A stretch of 64,000 nt of DNA from Pseudomonas sp. ACM7 (GCF_004136015.1 NZ_CP024866.1:1241236-1305235); one strand, 5' to 3'; shown: positions 1 through 8,756, counted from the stretch's first letter. The notes: generated by a model from the sequence alone, not told the origin. Numbers and translations are program-made.

Positions 1-3000
1 TCGGGCCGAAAAAGACTGAGAGCTGGCCGTCGATAAACTGTCGCGCCACAATCTGATGCGGTCCAACAGTCAGCACAGGCAGACGAACCGACCACATGCC
101 CTGTGCATCCACGATGGCGCTGGCTTCGACCTGCGTCAGGTTGTTGTGTTTATGCACATCGATACGGGCACCCGGCATGCCAGTACCGCTGATCAGTGGC
201 TGCACTTCGACTTGTTCGTTCATCTGCGGCCCGATAATGACGGGGCCTGGAAAATTGGCGGGTACCTGAACCACAGTCAACGCCTGATTCGACAGCCGCA
301 AGGCCGACGACACATCATCCCGGAGCTGACGAACAGAACAGGTAAACGCCCCTACCGGCAACGCTGCCGTGAAACTGGCCGTCCAACGCCCCTCGCGGTC
401 CACGAAACCACCGGCCAATTCGGTGAGGACGCCTGCTTTAAAAATCTGAACATACGCCCCTGGCACACCACTGCCCGACATCACCGGCTTGCGCCCCACG
501 CGGTCACCTGGCTTTGGATAATCGATCGTCGGTGCCGTGAAGTCCCTGGGCAATTTCTCCACCATAAAACGCCCGCTTTCGACCCGCTCCGATACGACGC
601 CCCCAGAGATTTGTTGCACCACGACCCGGCAAGCCCCCTCCGGCAACGTCTGCGAACTCTGTATCTCCCATCGCCCGTAGGCATCGGCAGTTGTGGACGC
701 CAGCACCTGCGCAGGGTTGAAGCAGGAGGCAACGGTGATCGCCGCCCCCGGCGTGGCCAGCCCCCGGTAAAACGGTTGGGCGCCCACCCAGTCACCGGCG
801 GCCGGTTCGTAAAGGGTCGGCCCGGCAGCGAGCAACGTCACGCTGGCGACACTCCAGTCCGACACCACGGCATTAAAGGTACTGAGTGCACGATACAAGT
901 AAGGATCTGCCCCTCCCAGCACATGGGTCAATTTGCCAGACCAGTAACCCTGCGGATCCACCACAAAACTACCGATGACCTCCGTGTAACCATCCCGCGT
1001 CACGCTCACCGTATCGCCGGGATAACCCGCCCCGGACGCCACTACCCACGCTGGCGTGACGAATTCGCCCCCGCTCGGGCTTTCGATCACCGGCGCATTC
1101 GGCACGACGGTGAACACACGATTGATACTGGGCCGCATCCCGCCCCTGTAACTCTGCTCGGCCACCATTGTTGTCGAGCCCACAGTCGGCAGGTTGACAG
1201 TCCGGCGCCATTGGCCATTCGCGCCCACCGGAATGTCGGATGCAATCACCGTGTTGCCAATCTTCAGCGTGACCGACGCTCCGGGTATACCGGTGCCCAC
1301 CACCTCGCTGCTGCGAGCAAACCGGGCATTGGCAGCGGGCGTGGTGATGACCGGCAACCCCACCTTGACGTTGAAGACTATCGCGGCACTGGGTTCGGAT
1401 GGATACGTCCCGAACTGTTGCACGACATAGATAACCTGCTGCCCCTCTTTCTCGAACTCCTTGTCGAGCTCAACCGCCCAGGCACCCGTGGTCGATACGG
1501 TCGTTTGCCCCAACACCTTGTTGCTGCTCGTTGCGTCGAACACTTTGATCGTGCTGCCCGGGAAAGCGTTCGTGCCCCGGACGATGAGTTTGAAACCCAC
1601 CTCGTTATTGTTCTGCGGGTAAGTAATGCCCGGCACCGGGGTTTTGACCGTGAAGGTGTGATCCTTCCAGGTGGATGCCTGTCCGCCAAACGTCGCTTCT
1701 ACCTGAACGGTGATCGAGCCGGGAGACTTCAGCGTGGCGTTAAAACCCCAATACCCTGTCGTGGCGTTGGACTTGAACGCGTGGATCTGCGCGCCATCCT
1801 TGTAGCGCACGACGACATCGGCATTCGGCCAGGTGGTGCCGTTGAACTCTGTCGTTAGCTCCACGGGCGCGCTGCCGGGTTTGGTGACGAGCGACGGGTC
1901 AGGTTTGATGATCAGATTGGGCGCTGTTGCCGCAGTGGACCAGACGTTGTTCATCAACTGAAAGACAGTGACCACGTAAGTACCGGGGGCCAACTTGGCA
2001 GTAGCCCTGACGGTCCACGTACCGCCAGCGGCCACATTTGCTTGCCCCAGAAGGGCATGAGTGCTGCCGTTGAGCCGGACTTCGATCCTGGCAGCGGCCT
2101 GCCCCGTCCAGACGTTGCCTCGCCCGGTGAACGTAGGGATCTGTCCGCTCAGAGTGGGAGTATTGAGGATCGGCTCGGGCGTAATCATCGTCACTACTGC
2201 CGTGGTCCAACTCGCGTTCTTGATCCGACCACCGATGCCGTCAGTAACGCTCTGCTGTGCGTCGAACGTGTATGGAGAGTTACGTGGCAAGAGACCCATG
2301 ATGTCCCTTGTCCAGCTTCCGCTTGAGGCATCGACATCCGGCAAGGTCGGCGCACTAGGCTGCCTGTAATGAATGTGGACCTTCGTATCCGCGCCCACAG
2401 CGTTATATGCCGTGCCTGACAAACGCACGGTGGTCTCGTTGGGGTACGTGACAGTGATTGGCGGTAACTGGGGGGGTCGGATGTTGAATCCGCGCGGAGC
2501 ACCTCGCTGTGACTGTTTCCCGCTATGGTTTTGTAACGCAACCAGAGATTGGTTCCCCGGGTCCACAGTGACCTGAGCGGTCCAGTTCGCACTCGTCAAC
2601 ACGCCACTTTCGCCGACCTTCGTGGTTCCCAAATCCTTGAATATCTCGACCTTGGCGCCGAGAAGCCCCTGGTTACCGGAAAGGGTGAACGTCTGGTTCT
2701 GTTGGCTACCGGAAGCAGGGGCGGCGATGACTGGAGTGCCCAGTACACGAAAGGTCAGTGGGTCGGAAAAAGTGTATGAGCCTCCCAAAAGATACCGGGA
2801 TCGCACAGTTATAACGCCACTAGGCAGACGCGGCGTTTCTTTGGCAGCAGCTTCCCAGAGTTTGGTCTCTTGGTCCGGCTCCGCAACGACGCTCACTACT
2901 TCGTTAAGGTCTTTCTGATTCACCACTGTGACGGGAAAAGTGAACAAGGAGCTTGTCCGGCCCTTGAAGACGATCTTATCGCTGCGCACAACTTCATTCG

Positions 3001-3634
3001 ACGTGGGTGAGGTGAATACAAGACCCGAAACCCATAGAACAACCCTTTCAGAGTAAACAGGCGGGTAAGTGCCGAAAGACATCTGCGCAATAATCCCGTT
3101 GCCCGGGGTCTGGGGTATATATTGGTTCAGCTCGACTTCCCAGGTACCTAAGCTAGATACGTCGACAAAATCGCTCAAGACAACGTTCAGATTATCGGAC
3201 CGGACGATTCTAATCTTCGCGCCTGGTGCCCCCTCTCCTTTGACTCGCAGAGGATTCATTACCGACTGAAGGCTCAACGGCTCCGTGATGCGTACGGGCT
3301 TTCCTGCCCAGCACTCCCTCCGTAAGCGCTCACGGGGATAACCACTCCTGAAACCTTCAAACAACAATGGCGTTGCGTGGGTGTAATCCAGACTCCCCGC
3401 AGAGGGAAAGTCGAATCGCAAACCGGCTAACAAAAGCAGCCCATCCACCTTGGCAACTTCTGAGCCAGCTGCCTTCAGAGACAGCCATACTTTATCCGGC
3501 AGAATCCCGCCTAAACTCCAGACAAAGTGGGGGTTGCGTCCTGTAAACGACATACTTTCGGGACCATGTAGTTGCATGCCAAAAATCTCGTCGTCCCCTT
3601 CGGAAGTCATCTCAGTGCGTTCTTCGTCTGCCAT
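1..3634 (-). CDS. Large Ig-like repeat protein, C-terminus outside window
   Basis: An open frame of 1211 codons reads without a stop from an ATG at 3634 to the left edge, so the protein is partial. After about 120 residues without a signal peptide it consists of about ten tandem bacterial Ig-like repeats of 85-100 residues. Each has a core such as GTGMPGARIDV, GSGVPGAYVQI, GTGIPGASVTL or GTNAFPGSTIKV, followed by a G-x-W-s strand. Such repeats are usual in surface or secreted adhesion-type proteins; the function here is not known. The one-domain protein at 5771-6049 is built from the same repeat, and both genes share an upstream palindrome with the Tc toxin gene. The start is the first ATG of the frame; its ribosome site is weak, and ATG codon 9 is an alternative. 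The N-terminal third appears less GC-rich than neighbouring core genes. Confidence 0.8.
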   Translation of the reverse strand, partial: MADEERTEMTSEGDDEIFGMQLHGPESMSFTGRNPHFVWSLGGILPDKVWLSLKAAGSEVAKVDGLLLLAGLRFDFPSAGSLDYTHATPLLFEGFRSGYPRERLRRECWAGKPVRITEPLSLQSVMNPLRVKGEGAPGAKIRIVRSDNLNVVLSDFVDVSSLGTWEVELNQYIPQTPGNGIIAQMSFGTYPPVYSERVVLWVSGLVFTSPTSNEVVRSDKIVFKGRTSSLFTFPVTVVNQKDLNEVVSVVAEPDQETKLWEAAAKETPRLPSGVITVRSRYLLGGSYTFSDPLTFRVLGTPVIAAPASGSQQNQTFTLSGNQGLLGAKVEIFKDLGTTKVGESGVLTSANWTAQVTVDPGNQSLVALQNHSGKQSQRGAPRGFNIRPPQLPPITVTYPNETTVRLSGTAYNAVGADTKVHIHYRQPSAPTLPDVDASSGSWTRDIMGLLPRNSPYTFDAQQSVTDGIGGRIKNASWTTAVVTMITPEPILNTPTLSGQIPTFTGRGNVWTGQAAARIEVRLNGSTHALLGQANVAAGGTWTVRATAKLAPGTYVVTVFQLMNNVWSTAATAPNLIIKPDPSLVTKPGSAPVELTTEFNGTTWPNADVVVRYKDGAQIHAFKSNATTGYWGFNATLKSPGSITVQVEATFGGQASTWKDHTFTVKTPVPGITYPQNNNEVGFKLIVRGTNAFPGSTIKVFDATSSNKVLGQTTVSTTGAWAVELDKEFEKEGQQVIYVVQQFGTYPSEPSAAIVFNVKVGLPVITTPAANARFARSSEVVGTGIPGASVTLKIGNTVIASDIPVGANGQWRRTVNLPTVGSTTMVAEQSYRGGMRPSINRVFTVVPNAPVIESPSGGEFVTPAWVVASGAGYPGDTVSVTRDGYTEVIGSFVVDPQGYWSGKLTHVLGGADPYLYRALSTFNAVVSDWSVASVTLLAAGPTLYEPAAGDWVGAQPFYRGLATPGAAITVASCFNPAQVLASTTADAYGRWEIQSSQTLPEGACRVVVQQISGGVVSERVESGRFMVEKLPRDFTAPTIDYPKPGDRVGRKPVMSGSGVPGAYVQIFKAGVLTELAGGFVDREGRWTASFTAALPVGAFTCSVRQLRDDVSSALRLSNQALTVVQVPANFPGPVIIGPQMNEQVEVQPLISGTGMPGARIDVHKHNNLTQVEASAIVDAQGMWSVRLPVLTVGPHQIVARQFIDGQLSVFFGP

Positions 3635-3711
3635 GAGGAAATTACCTATCAGCCTGGTAAGGAGAGTTGATTTCTTGACTCCTGTTCTACAACGCCTCCA
3701 ACAGACCTTCA

Positions 3712-3731
3712 ACCTGTAAAAACTGACAGTC
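3712..3731 (-). promoter_or_regulatory. Imperfect copy of the tcB palindrome, before the Ig-like gene
   Basis: ACCTGTAAAAACTGACAGTC on the + strand matches the perfect palindrome before tcB (12917-12936) at 15 of 20 positions and keeps both half-sites (ACCTGT and CTGACAG). It lies 77 nt upstream of the start at 3634. Inferred to be an operator or activator site; no regulator is identified. Confidence 0.5.
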
Positions 3732-3734
3732 CCG

Positions 3735-3977
3735 ACGAACGGCAAGCCCCTTCGCCAACTCATTCGCAGTGATTCTTCAGCAGTCGGCGAGTGACTACAC
3801 CGCCTTGCGTAACGGACTACAGATCCGCCAGAATCCGCCGGCTTGTGCGCCTTGGTATTGCCCCGTAACTTGATCCGCGTCGCTGCCAATCAGCGGCCGG
3901 GTTTAGTCGCCTGGGTAGGTATTGCGAAAGGTGCATAAGCGTCATCCAGTCGGGTATTCCCTATCCCCGCACTCGAT
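3735..3977. other. Intergenic region, no gene seen
   Basis: No convincing coding frame. The only pattern noted is the 10-mer GTTTAGTCGC near 3900, which recurs at 4064-4073 inside the leader of the next gene. The region should hold the promoter of the downstream DUF6124-type gene. Confidence 0.4.
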
Positions 3978-4108
3978 GGTGGCTGTGCGCAGGGCGCCCT
4001 CGGGCGCGCCGGTTTTTTCGTAATCCTCCCGGTCGACTAACCTGCGTACAGCCGCCACCCCTCGTTTAGTCGCGAGACGGTGGTAGCCCCATTAGAGGAT
4101 TTACGTTT
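3978..4108 (+). promoter_or_regulatory. Structured 5' leader, pseudoknot-capable, copy 1
   Basis: The leader can form a long helix P1 between 3978-3993 (GGTGGCTGTGCGCAGG) and 4041-4059, with a 3-nt bulge. Inside it is a hairpin GCGCC-CTCG-GGCGC (3994-4007) followed by GCC, GG and six T. A second helix pairs CGACTAA (4034-4040) with TTAGTCG (4066-4072); its arms straddle the 3' strand of P1, so the two helices interlock as a pseudoknot or exclude each other. The same architecture, with different helix sequences, precedes the gene at 50245-50496. The ribosome site AGAGGA follows directly. Inferred to be a cis-regulatory RNA; I do not recognise it as a named family. Confidence 0.6.
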
Positions 4109-4480
4109 ATGTTCAAACCAACACCGAATCCCCCCGAAACCAACCCGGTTTCCCCCTACTCCACCCTCGATTCAAAAAAGCTCCACGCCGCTGCCGACAA
4201 GGCGCTGGACCATTACCTCAAACCCGACATCAACCACCTCCGCTCTTCCCAGGACCGCGCCATGAAAATGTTCACCGTTGTCCCCGATGCCAATCCCGAA
4301 GCCTTGACCATCGAGACCTACGAGGCCTTTTCGACCGTCAGCATTCTGCTGCTCGACCTGGCTGAAAGCCTGGACGACAGACCGCGTCACCTGGCGATGG
4401 CGATTTATCGGATGAGTGAGTTGGGGTTGATGCTGGTGGAGCGGTCACTGGCGAACGAGATGGCGATCAAGACGACGTAG
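4109..4480 (+). CDS. DUF6124-type small protein
   Basis: A 123-residue protein starting MFKPTPNPPETNPVSPY, with a proline-rich N-terminus and a helical remainder (around residues 26-120). It resembles the Pseudomonas-specific DUF6124/DUF3077 family, present in many copies per genome and of unknown function. The start is fixed by AGAGGA about 10 nt upstream. No signal peptide or membrane segment, so cytoplasmic location is likely. The gene stands alone between its structured leader and a REP pair. A paralogue with a similar leader lies at 50245-50496 on the other strand. Confidence 0.8.
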   Translation: MFKPTPNPPETNPVSPYSTLDSKKLHAAADKALDHYLKPDINHLRSSQDRAMKMFTVVPDANPEALTIETYEAFSTVSILLLDLAESLDDRPRHLAMAIYRMSELGLMLVERSLANEMAIKTT

Positions 4481-4519
4481 CATTTCAGCCGTTGGTTCTT
4501 TGTTGTTTGCGCTGACGTC

Positions 4520-4615
4520 ATCGCGAGCAAGCTCGCTCCCACAGGAGATCGTTGCTGGGCACAAATCTTGTGGATCAACACCGAGCCCCTGTGGGAGCGA
4601 GCTTGCTCGCGATGG
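4520..4615. repeat. REP doublet (REPIN)
   Basis: Two inverted REP copies, ATCGCGAGCAAGCTCGCTCC at 4520 and the reverse complement of the same unit ending at 4613, separated by about 46 nt. This is the typical fluorescens-group REPIN between two transcription units. Confidence 0.9.
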
Positions 4616-4638
4616 CTATCGCCAAGATTGCGTAGATT

Positions 4639-4998
4639 TCAGGCAGAGGCAGGCAACGACTGAAAACTGAAGTATCGCTTCAAGGCGCTGATCAGTTGCC
4701 CATACTCCGGCGGGGCCCGTTGCAGGCTGAACCCGGCGTCATAGTGGTGAGGGGTCGTGTCTTCATGGCACCACAGGCAACACGCCTGAAGATCAATGAC
4801 CTGCATGCAGCCATCGCTGGCAGGGATTTTCAGGCGCAAATCGAAATCGGCGCCGATCATCATCGGCAACTGACTGATCAGCATCAGCCCGTCTTCGGAC
4901 ACGTTGCCCAGAAAGCCGATGGGTTTGTCGGTGACGCTGTTGAACACTCTTAGAAAATACGGCAGTTGATGCCGCTCGATCCGGCGGTCAGTGAACAT
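4639..4998 (-). CDS. PilZ domain protein
   Basis: A small single-domain PilZ protein of 119 residues beginning MFTDRRIERHQLPYFLRVFN. The R-x3-R motif near the start (RRIER) and the later N-V-S-E-D-G-L motif (following the D/N-x-S-x2-G pattern) are the two c-di-GMP binding signatures of PilZ domains. It is therefore likely a cytoplasmic c-di-GMP receptor with no attached output domain. I chose the ATG at 4998 because the domain starts there; the frame extends to a GTG at 5037, which would add 13 residues without obvious homology. The window also encodes a cyclase (9685-10803) and a phosphodiesterase (51586-53637) for the same messenger. Confidence 0.8.
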   Translation of the reverse strand: MFTDRRIERHQLPYFLRVFNSVTDKPIGFLGNVSEDGLMLISQLPMMIGADFDLRLKIPASDGCMQVIDLQACCLWCHEDTTPHHYDAGFSLQRAPPEYGQLISALKRYFSFQSLPASA

Positions 4999-5239
4999 GC
5001 GCAAATGGCCCAGCAAGGCCCTTAAGCAGAGCCGCACTAATGCTTCGGAACGGGCCTGCTTCTTTTATACAGAGGCATGGGCGCGCTCTCCCCGATCCCG
5101 GTGCGACAGTCCATAAAGCTGCTGCCGCTTACTCCTGCCGATCACAGGTGTTGCGTCGATTAGAGGCAAGGCTCTAAATCGATCTATTCGACTATAGCTC
5201 ACCACCGCCGGTGAGCCAGTCTTTGAACAACTACGGCAA

Positions 5240-5626
5240 TCAGAACTGCGTCGGGCGCACGACCGCAGCCGCACTGCGCAGCGGGTAGTGGCCCAGCGAC
5301 TGCAAGGTTTCCAGGCGGGCGCGGGCGCGGTAGGCGTATTCACTTTGCGGGTACGAGGCCATGATGAACTGGTAGGTTTGCGCCGCATCGACAAACAGTT
5401 TCTGCCGTTCCAGGCACAAGCCGCGCAACATCGACACCTCCGGCCACACATACGGCCGCGCGCGGCTGGCGCGTTCGACTTTGGACAGTTCGAGCGTTAC
5501 TTGCTCGCAATTGCCACGGTCATAGGCGCTGTAGGCGTTATTCAAATGATGGTTCATCGACCAACGGGTGCAGCCCGTGACGCTGAGGGCACTGATGGCA
5601 AGGGCGGCAATGAGCACGAATCGCAT
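5240..5626 (-). CDS. Small TPR-like lipoprotein
   Basis: A 128-residue protein with a signal peptide ending in a lipobox: L-S-V-T-G-C with the lipidated Cys at 19. The mature part is helical and TPR-like, for example NNAYSAYDRGNCEQVTLELS and AAQTYQFIMASYPQSEYAYR, which resembles a tetratricopeptide pair. It is probably a periplasm-facing outer-membrane lipoprotein; its partner is unknown. The ribosome site upstream of the ATG is GGAG in AGGAGAACCCCC. It stands between the PilZ gene and the one-domain Ig-like gene, both on the same strand but well separated. Confidence 0.75.
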   Translation of the reverse strand: MRFVLIAALAISALSVTGCTRWSMNHHLNNAYSAYDRGNCEQVTLELSKVERASRARPYVWPEVSMLRGLCLERQKLFVDAAQTYQFIMASYPQSEYAYRARARLETLQSLGHYPLRSAAAVVRPTQF

Positions 5627-5718
5627 GGGGGTTCTCCTGTCTTGAGCTCTGTATCGACCCGCTGGCGGAAATCTTCAGGGAACCCATATTGAAATAACGC
5701 TGCGCCAAAATCTGTACA

Positions 5719-5746
5719 TAAAAAGCGCCGACCTGGGTCGGCGCTT
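5719..5746 (-). terminator. Rho-independent terminator of the Ig-like gene
   Basis: On the minus strand, AAGCGCCGACC and GGTCGGCGCTT form a strong stem followed by TTTTTAT. It lies about 25 nt after the stop of the gene at 5771-6049. Confidence 0.8.
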
Positions 5747-5770
5747 GTTCACCGCGACTAAAACGCCGGA

Positions 5771-6049
5771 TCAATCGACTGTGAATGCTCGATCGGGTGA
5801 CCAGGCCGAAGCAAAACCATCACGCCGCTGACGTGCAGTAATGCTGTGCACACCTTTCAGCAATTTGGCCGACCCCTGCCAAGTGCCAGCAGCACTCACG
5901 GTCGAAATCAGCAGAGCACCGCCTGCGACTGCGACCTCAACAGTCGCGCCAGGCTCTCCACTGCCCGTGATATTGAACGGATCGGAAACCGTTGAACCCT
6001 CTACCGGTTGCACGATGACTGGAATGGAAATCTGAGTCTGTGTTGTCAT
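5771..6049 (-). CDS. Single Ig-like domain protein
   Basis: A 92-residue protein that is almost entirely one bacterial Ig-like repeat, with the core GSGEPGATVEVAVAGG, then a G-T-W-Q-G strand, ending AFTVD. The repeat matches those of the large protein at 1-3634. No signal peptide is visible, so export, if any, would need another route. The ATG at 6049 is preferred over 6055 because AAGGAG lies 6 nt before it. The gene has its own terminator and carries at 6119-6138 a variant of the palindrome found before tcB and the large Ig-like gene. It could be an accessory subunit or a detached copy of the large protein. Confidence 0.7.
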   Translation of the reverse strand: MTTQTQISIPVIVQPVEGSTVSDPFNITGSGEPGATVEVAVAGGALLISTVSAAGTWQGSAKLLKGVHSITARQRRDGFASAWSPDRAFTVD

Positions 6050-6118
6050 CTTCATCTCCTTGGTGCGTCACCTGTTGACGACATCCAGAGAATACAAACA
6101 CCTCCGCCTGCCAAACGT

Positions 6119-6138
6119 ACCTGATAGAAATGACAGTT
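6119..6138 (-). promoter_or_regulatory. Imperfect copy of the tcB palindrome, before the small Ig-like gene
   Basis: ACCTGATAGAAATGACAGTT on the + strand matches the tcB palindrome at 15 of 20 positions. It lies 69 nt upstream of the start at 6049, close to the 77 and 87 nt of the other two copies. Confidence 0.5.
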
Positions 6139-6335
6139 CAGACAAACGGCCGACGTAGCGCATTGTCGGACGCCTGCGCATCGCGACTTGCCTTCAACTC
6201 TGCAATCTGGCGCCCGAAAGAAAAACTGCCCCCACTCACGTTCAATAAAGAAAGCAATAAGTAGTGCAAACGAACAATGACTACACCCGCAGAGCATAGT
6301 AGCCTCACTCAGCGCTTGAACTCAGGAGTCTATGC

Positions 6336-7787
6336 ATGTCCGTCCGTCGCACCAAAATCGTCGCTACCCTTGGCCCGGCCAGTAACTCGCCGGAAGTTCT
6401 CGAACAGCTGATTCTGGCTGGCCTGGACGTCGCCCGCCTGAACTTCTCCCACGGCACCCCCGACGAGCACAAGGCTCGCGCGAAGCTGGTGCGTGACCTC
6501 GCTGCCAAGCACGGCCGCTTCGTCGCCCTGCTGGGTGACCTGCAAGGCCCGAAAATCCGTATCGCCAAATTCGCCAACAAGAAGATCGAGCTGAAGATCG
6601 GTGATCAATTCACCTTCTCCACCAGCCATCCTCTGACCGAAGGCACCCAGACCGTCGTCGGCATCGACTACCCGGATCTGGTCAAGGACTGCGGCGTAGG
6701 CGACGAGCTGCTGCTCGACGACGGCCGCGTGGTCATGCGCGTTGATACCGCCAATGCCACCGAGCTGAACTGCACCGTGCTGATCGGCGGCCCGCTGTCG
6801 GACCACAAAGGCATCAACCGTCGCGGTGGCGGCCTGACCGCACCGGCCCTGACTGAAAAAGACAAGGCCGACATCAAGCTCGCTGCCGAGATGCAAGTCG
6901 ACTACCTCGCCGTGTCCTTCCCGCGAGACGCCGCCGACATGGAATACGCCCGTCAACTGCGCGACGAAGCCGGCGGTACTGCCTGGCTGGTGGCGAAGAT
7001 CGAACGCGCCGAGGCCGTGGCCGATGACGAAACCCTCGACGCGCTGATCAATGCATCCGACGCCGTCATGGTGGCTCGTGGTGACCTGGGTGTGGAAATC
7101 GGCGACGCCGAGCTGGTGGGCATTCAGAAGAAAATCATTCTGCACGCGCGCCGCCACAACAAGGCTGTGATCGTGGCGACCCAGATGATGGAGTCGATGA
7201 TCCAGAACCCGATGCCAACCCGCGCCGAAGTGTCCGACGTGGCCAACGCCGTGCTCGACTACACCGACGCCGTGATGCTCTCGGCTGAAAGTGCTGCCGG
7301 TCTGTACCCGCTGGAAGCCGTGCAAGCCATGGCGCGCATCTGCATCGGCGCTGAAAAGCACCCGACCAGCAAGACCTCCAGCCACCGCATCGGCAAGGTC
7401 TTCGAAAGCTGCGACCAGAGCATCGCCCTGGCGGCCATGTACACCGCCAACCACTTCCCGGGCGTGAAGGCGATCATCGCGTTGACCGAAAGTGGCTACA
7501 CGCCGTTGATCATGTCGCGTATCCGTTCCTCGATACCGATCTACGCGTTCTCCCCGCACCGCGAAACCCAGGCCCGTGCGGCCATGTTCCGCGGTGTCTA
7601 CACCGTACCGTTCGACCCGGCATCGCTGCCGCCTGAGCAAGTCAGCCAGGCCGCGATCGACGAGTTGCTCAAGCGCGGTGTTGTGGAGAAAGGCGACTGG
7701 GTCATCCTGACCAAGGGCGACAGCTACCACACCATCGGCGGCACCAACGGGATGAAAATCCTCCACGTTGGCGACCCGATGGTCTGA
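6336..7787 (+). CDS. pykA: Pyruvate kinase
   Basis: Pyruvate kinase converts phosphoenolpyruvate and ADP to pyruvate and ATP, the last step of glycolysis/Entner-Doudoroff, in the cytoplasm. The 483-residue protein has the full fold: N-terminal TKIVATLGPASNSPEVL, GDLQGPKIRI, catalytic-loop KIERAEA, metal-binding MVARGDLGVEIG, and ATQMMESMIQNPMPTRAEV. Length and sequence fit the PykA (type II, AMP/sugar-phosphate activated) branch. CAGGAGT lies 9 nt before the ATG and a strong terminator follows. It begins the block that continues with enoyl-CoA hydratase, ferredoxin reductase, diguanylate cyclase and fumarase, as around PA4329 in P. aeruginosa. Confidence 0.97.
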   Translation: MSVRRTKIVATLGPASNSPEVLEQLILAGLDVARLNFSHGTPDEHKARAKLVRDLAAKHGRFVALLGDLQGPKIRIAKFANKKIELKIGDQFTFSTSHPLTEGTQTVVGIDYPDLVKDCGVGDELLLDDGRVVMRVDTANATELNCTVLIGGPLSDHKGINRRGGGLTAPALTEKDKADIKLAAEMQVDYLAVSFPRDAADMEYARQLRDEAGGTAWLVAKIERAEAVADDETLDALINASDAVMVARGDLGVEIGDAELVGIQKKIILHARRHNKAVIVATQMMESMIQNPMPTRAEVSDVANAVLDYTDAVMLSAESAAGLYPLEAVQAMARICIGAEKHPTSKTSSHRIGKVFESCDQSIALAAMYTANHFPGVKAIIALTESGYTPLIMSRIRSSIPIYAFSPHRETQARAAMFRGVYTVPFDPASLPPEQVSQAAIDELLKRGVVEKGDWVILTKGDSYHTIGGTNGMKILHVGDPMV

Positions 7788-7808
7788 TTGACCGGTTGCT
7801 GAAAAACA

Positions 7809-7841
7809 AAAGCCCCGCCATGTGAATGGCGGGGCTTTTTT
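7809..7841 (+). terminator. Rho-independent terminator after pykA
   Basis: AAAGCCCCGCCA and TGGCGGGGCTTT form a perfect stem followed by a T run. Confidence 0.9.
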
Positions 7842-7879
7842 GTTTCTGATCCAGAAGAGGTGTTGCCTGGGCTGACGCT

Positions 7880-7955
7880 ATCGCGAGCAAGCTCGCTTCC
7901 ACATTGGATCTCAAGTGTTCACAAATCCCCTGTGGGAGCGAGCTTGCTCGCGATG
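7880..7955. repeat. REP doublet (REPIN)
   Basis: Inverted REP copies TCGCGAGCAAGCTCGCTTCC (from 7881) and AGCGAGCTTGCTCGCGATGG (to about 7956), between convergent pykA and the enoyl-CoA hydratase gene. Confidence 0.9.
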
Positions 7956-7978
7956 GGGCCCGCCCAGTCACCGCAGAA

Positions 7979-8728
7979 TCAATGGCGTTTGATGAACCCG
8001 GTCAACGCCGCAATCGCTTCCGGCGAGCGCAACCGTTGGGTGAACTGTGCGCTCTCTTCTTCTATTGCCTTGCGCAGTTGTTCGCGGTCCGGGGCTTTCA
8101 TCAATTGCTTGCTGATACGCACCGCTTCCGAAGGCAGCGACTCGAAACGCAACGCCATCTCCCGTGCCTTGGCCAACGCCGCTTCGCCACTGTCCAAGGC
8201 TTCGGTTGCAATGCCCCACCGCGCGGCTTGTTCACCACTGAAACCTTCGCCCAGCAGCAACAACTCGGCGGCTTTGGCCTGCCCGAGCAACCGCGGCAGA
8301 AGCAGGCTGGAGCCGAACTCCGGGCATAACCCAAGATTAACGAACGGCATGCGAAGGCGCGCATCGCGACTGACATACACCAGATCGCAATGCAGCAGCA
8401 TCGTCGTGCCAATGCCCACCGCCGCGCCGGCCACGGCAGCGATCACCGGTTTGCGGCATTCGAGCAGGGTGAGCATGAACTGAAACACCGGGCTGTCGAG
8501 GTTGCTCGGTGGTTGCTGGATGAAATCGGCGATGTCGTTGCCAGCGGTGAAGCACTCGGTAGAACCGGTGATCAGCACGGCGTTGATTTCCGGGTCGGAA
8601 TCCGCCAGTTTCAGCGCTTCGGCCAAGTGGCTGTACATGGCGCGGGTCAGGGCGTTTTTCTTGTCGGGGCGGTTGAGGCGCAGGATCAGCAGGCCGCGCT
8701 CACGTTCAAATTGGATGGCATCGCTCAT
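7979..8728 (-). CDS. Enoyl-CoA hydratase/isomerase family protein
   Basis: A 249-residue crotonase-fold protein. It shows the N-terminal LNRPDKKNAL motif, the oxyanion-hole segments AGNDIADF and AVAGAAVGIG, and LGLCPEFGSSLLLPRLLG. The last motif, with a single acidic residue in PEFGSS, looks more like the delta3-delta2 enoyl-CoA isomerase branch than a classical two-glutamate hydratase, so an isomerase role in fatty-acid oxidation is possible. Substrate is not deducible. It is the third gene of a minus-strand operon: the stop of the ferredoxin reductase lies 28 nt before its ATG. Confidence 0.88.
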   Translation of the reverse strand: MSDAIQFERERGLLILRLNRPDKKNALTRAMYSHLAEALKLADSDPEINAVLITGSTECFTAGNDIADFIQQPPSNLDSPVFQFMLTLLECRKPVIAAVAGAAVGIGTTMLLHCDLVYVSRDARLRMPFVNLGLCPEFGSSLLLPRLLGQAKAAELLLLGEGFSGEQAARWGIATEALDSGEAALAKAREMALRFESLPSEAVRISKQLMKAPDREQLRKAIEEESAQFTQRLRSPEAIAALTGFIKRH

Positions 8729-8756
8729 GGTGGTCTCGGTGTCTGAAAATCAGCGC

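Noticed and set aside
56..1858. 600-codon + strand open frame opposite the Ig-like gene
   Set aside because: Arg/His/Pro-rich translation with no domain; the minus strand reads a continuous repeat protein.
6052..6297. 81-codon minus-strand frame between the small Ig-like gene and pykA
   Set aside because: No ribosome site, Cys/Phe-rich odd composition, and it overlaps the regulatory palindrome at 6119.
6330..7766. 478-codon minus-strand frame opposite pykA
   Set aside because: Exact antisense of a certain gene; arises from GC-rich codon use.
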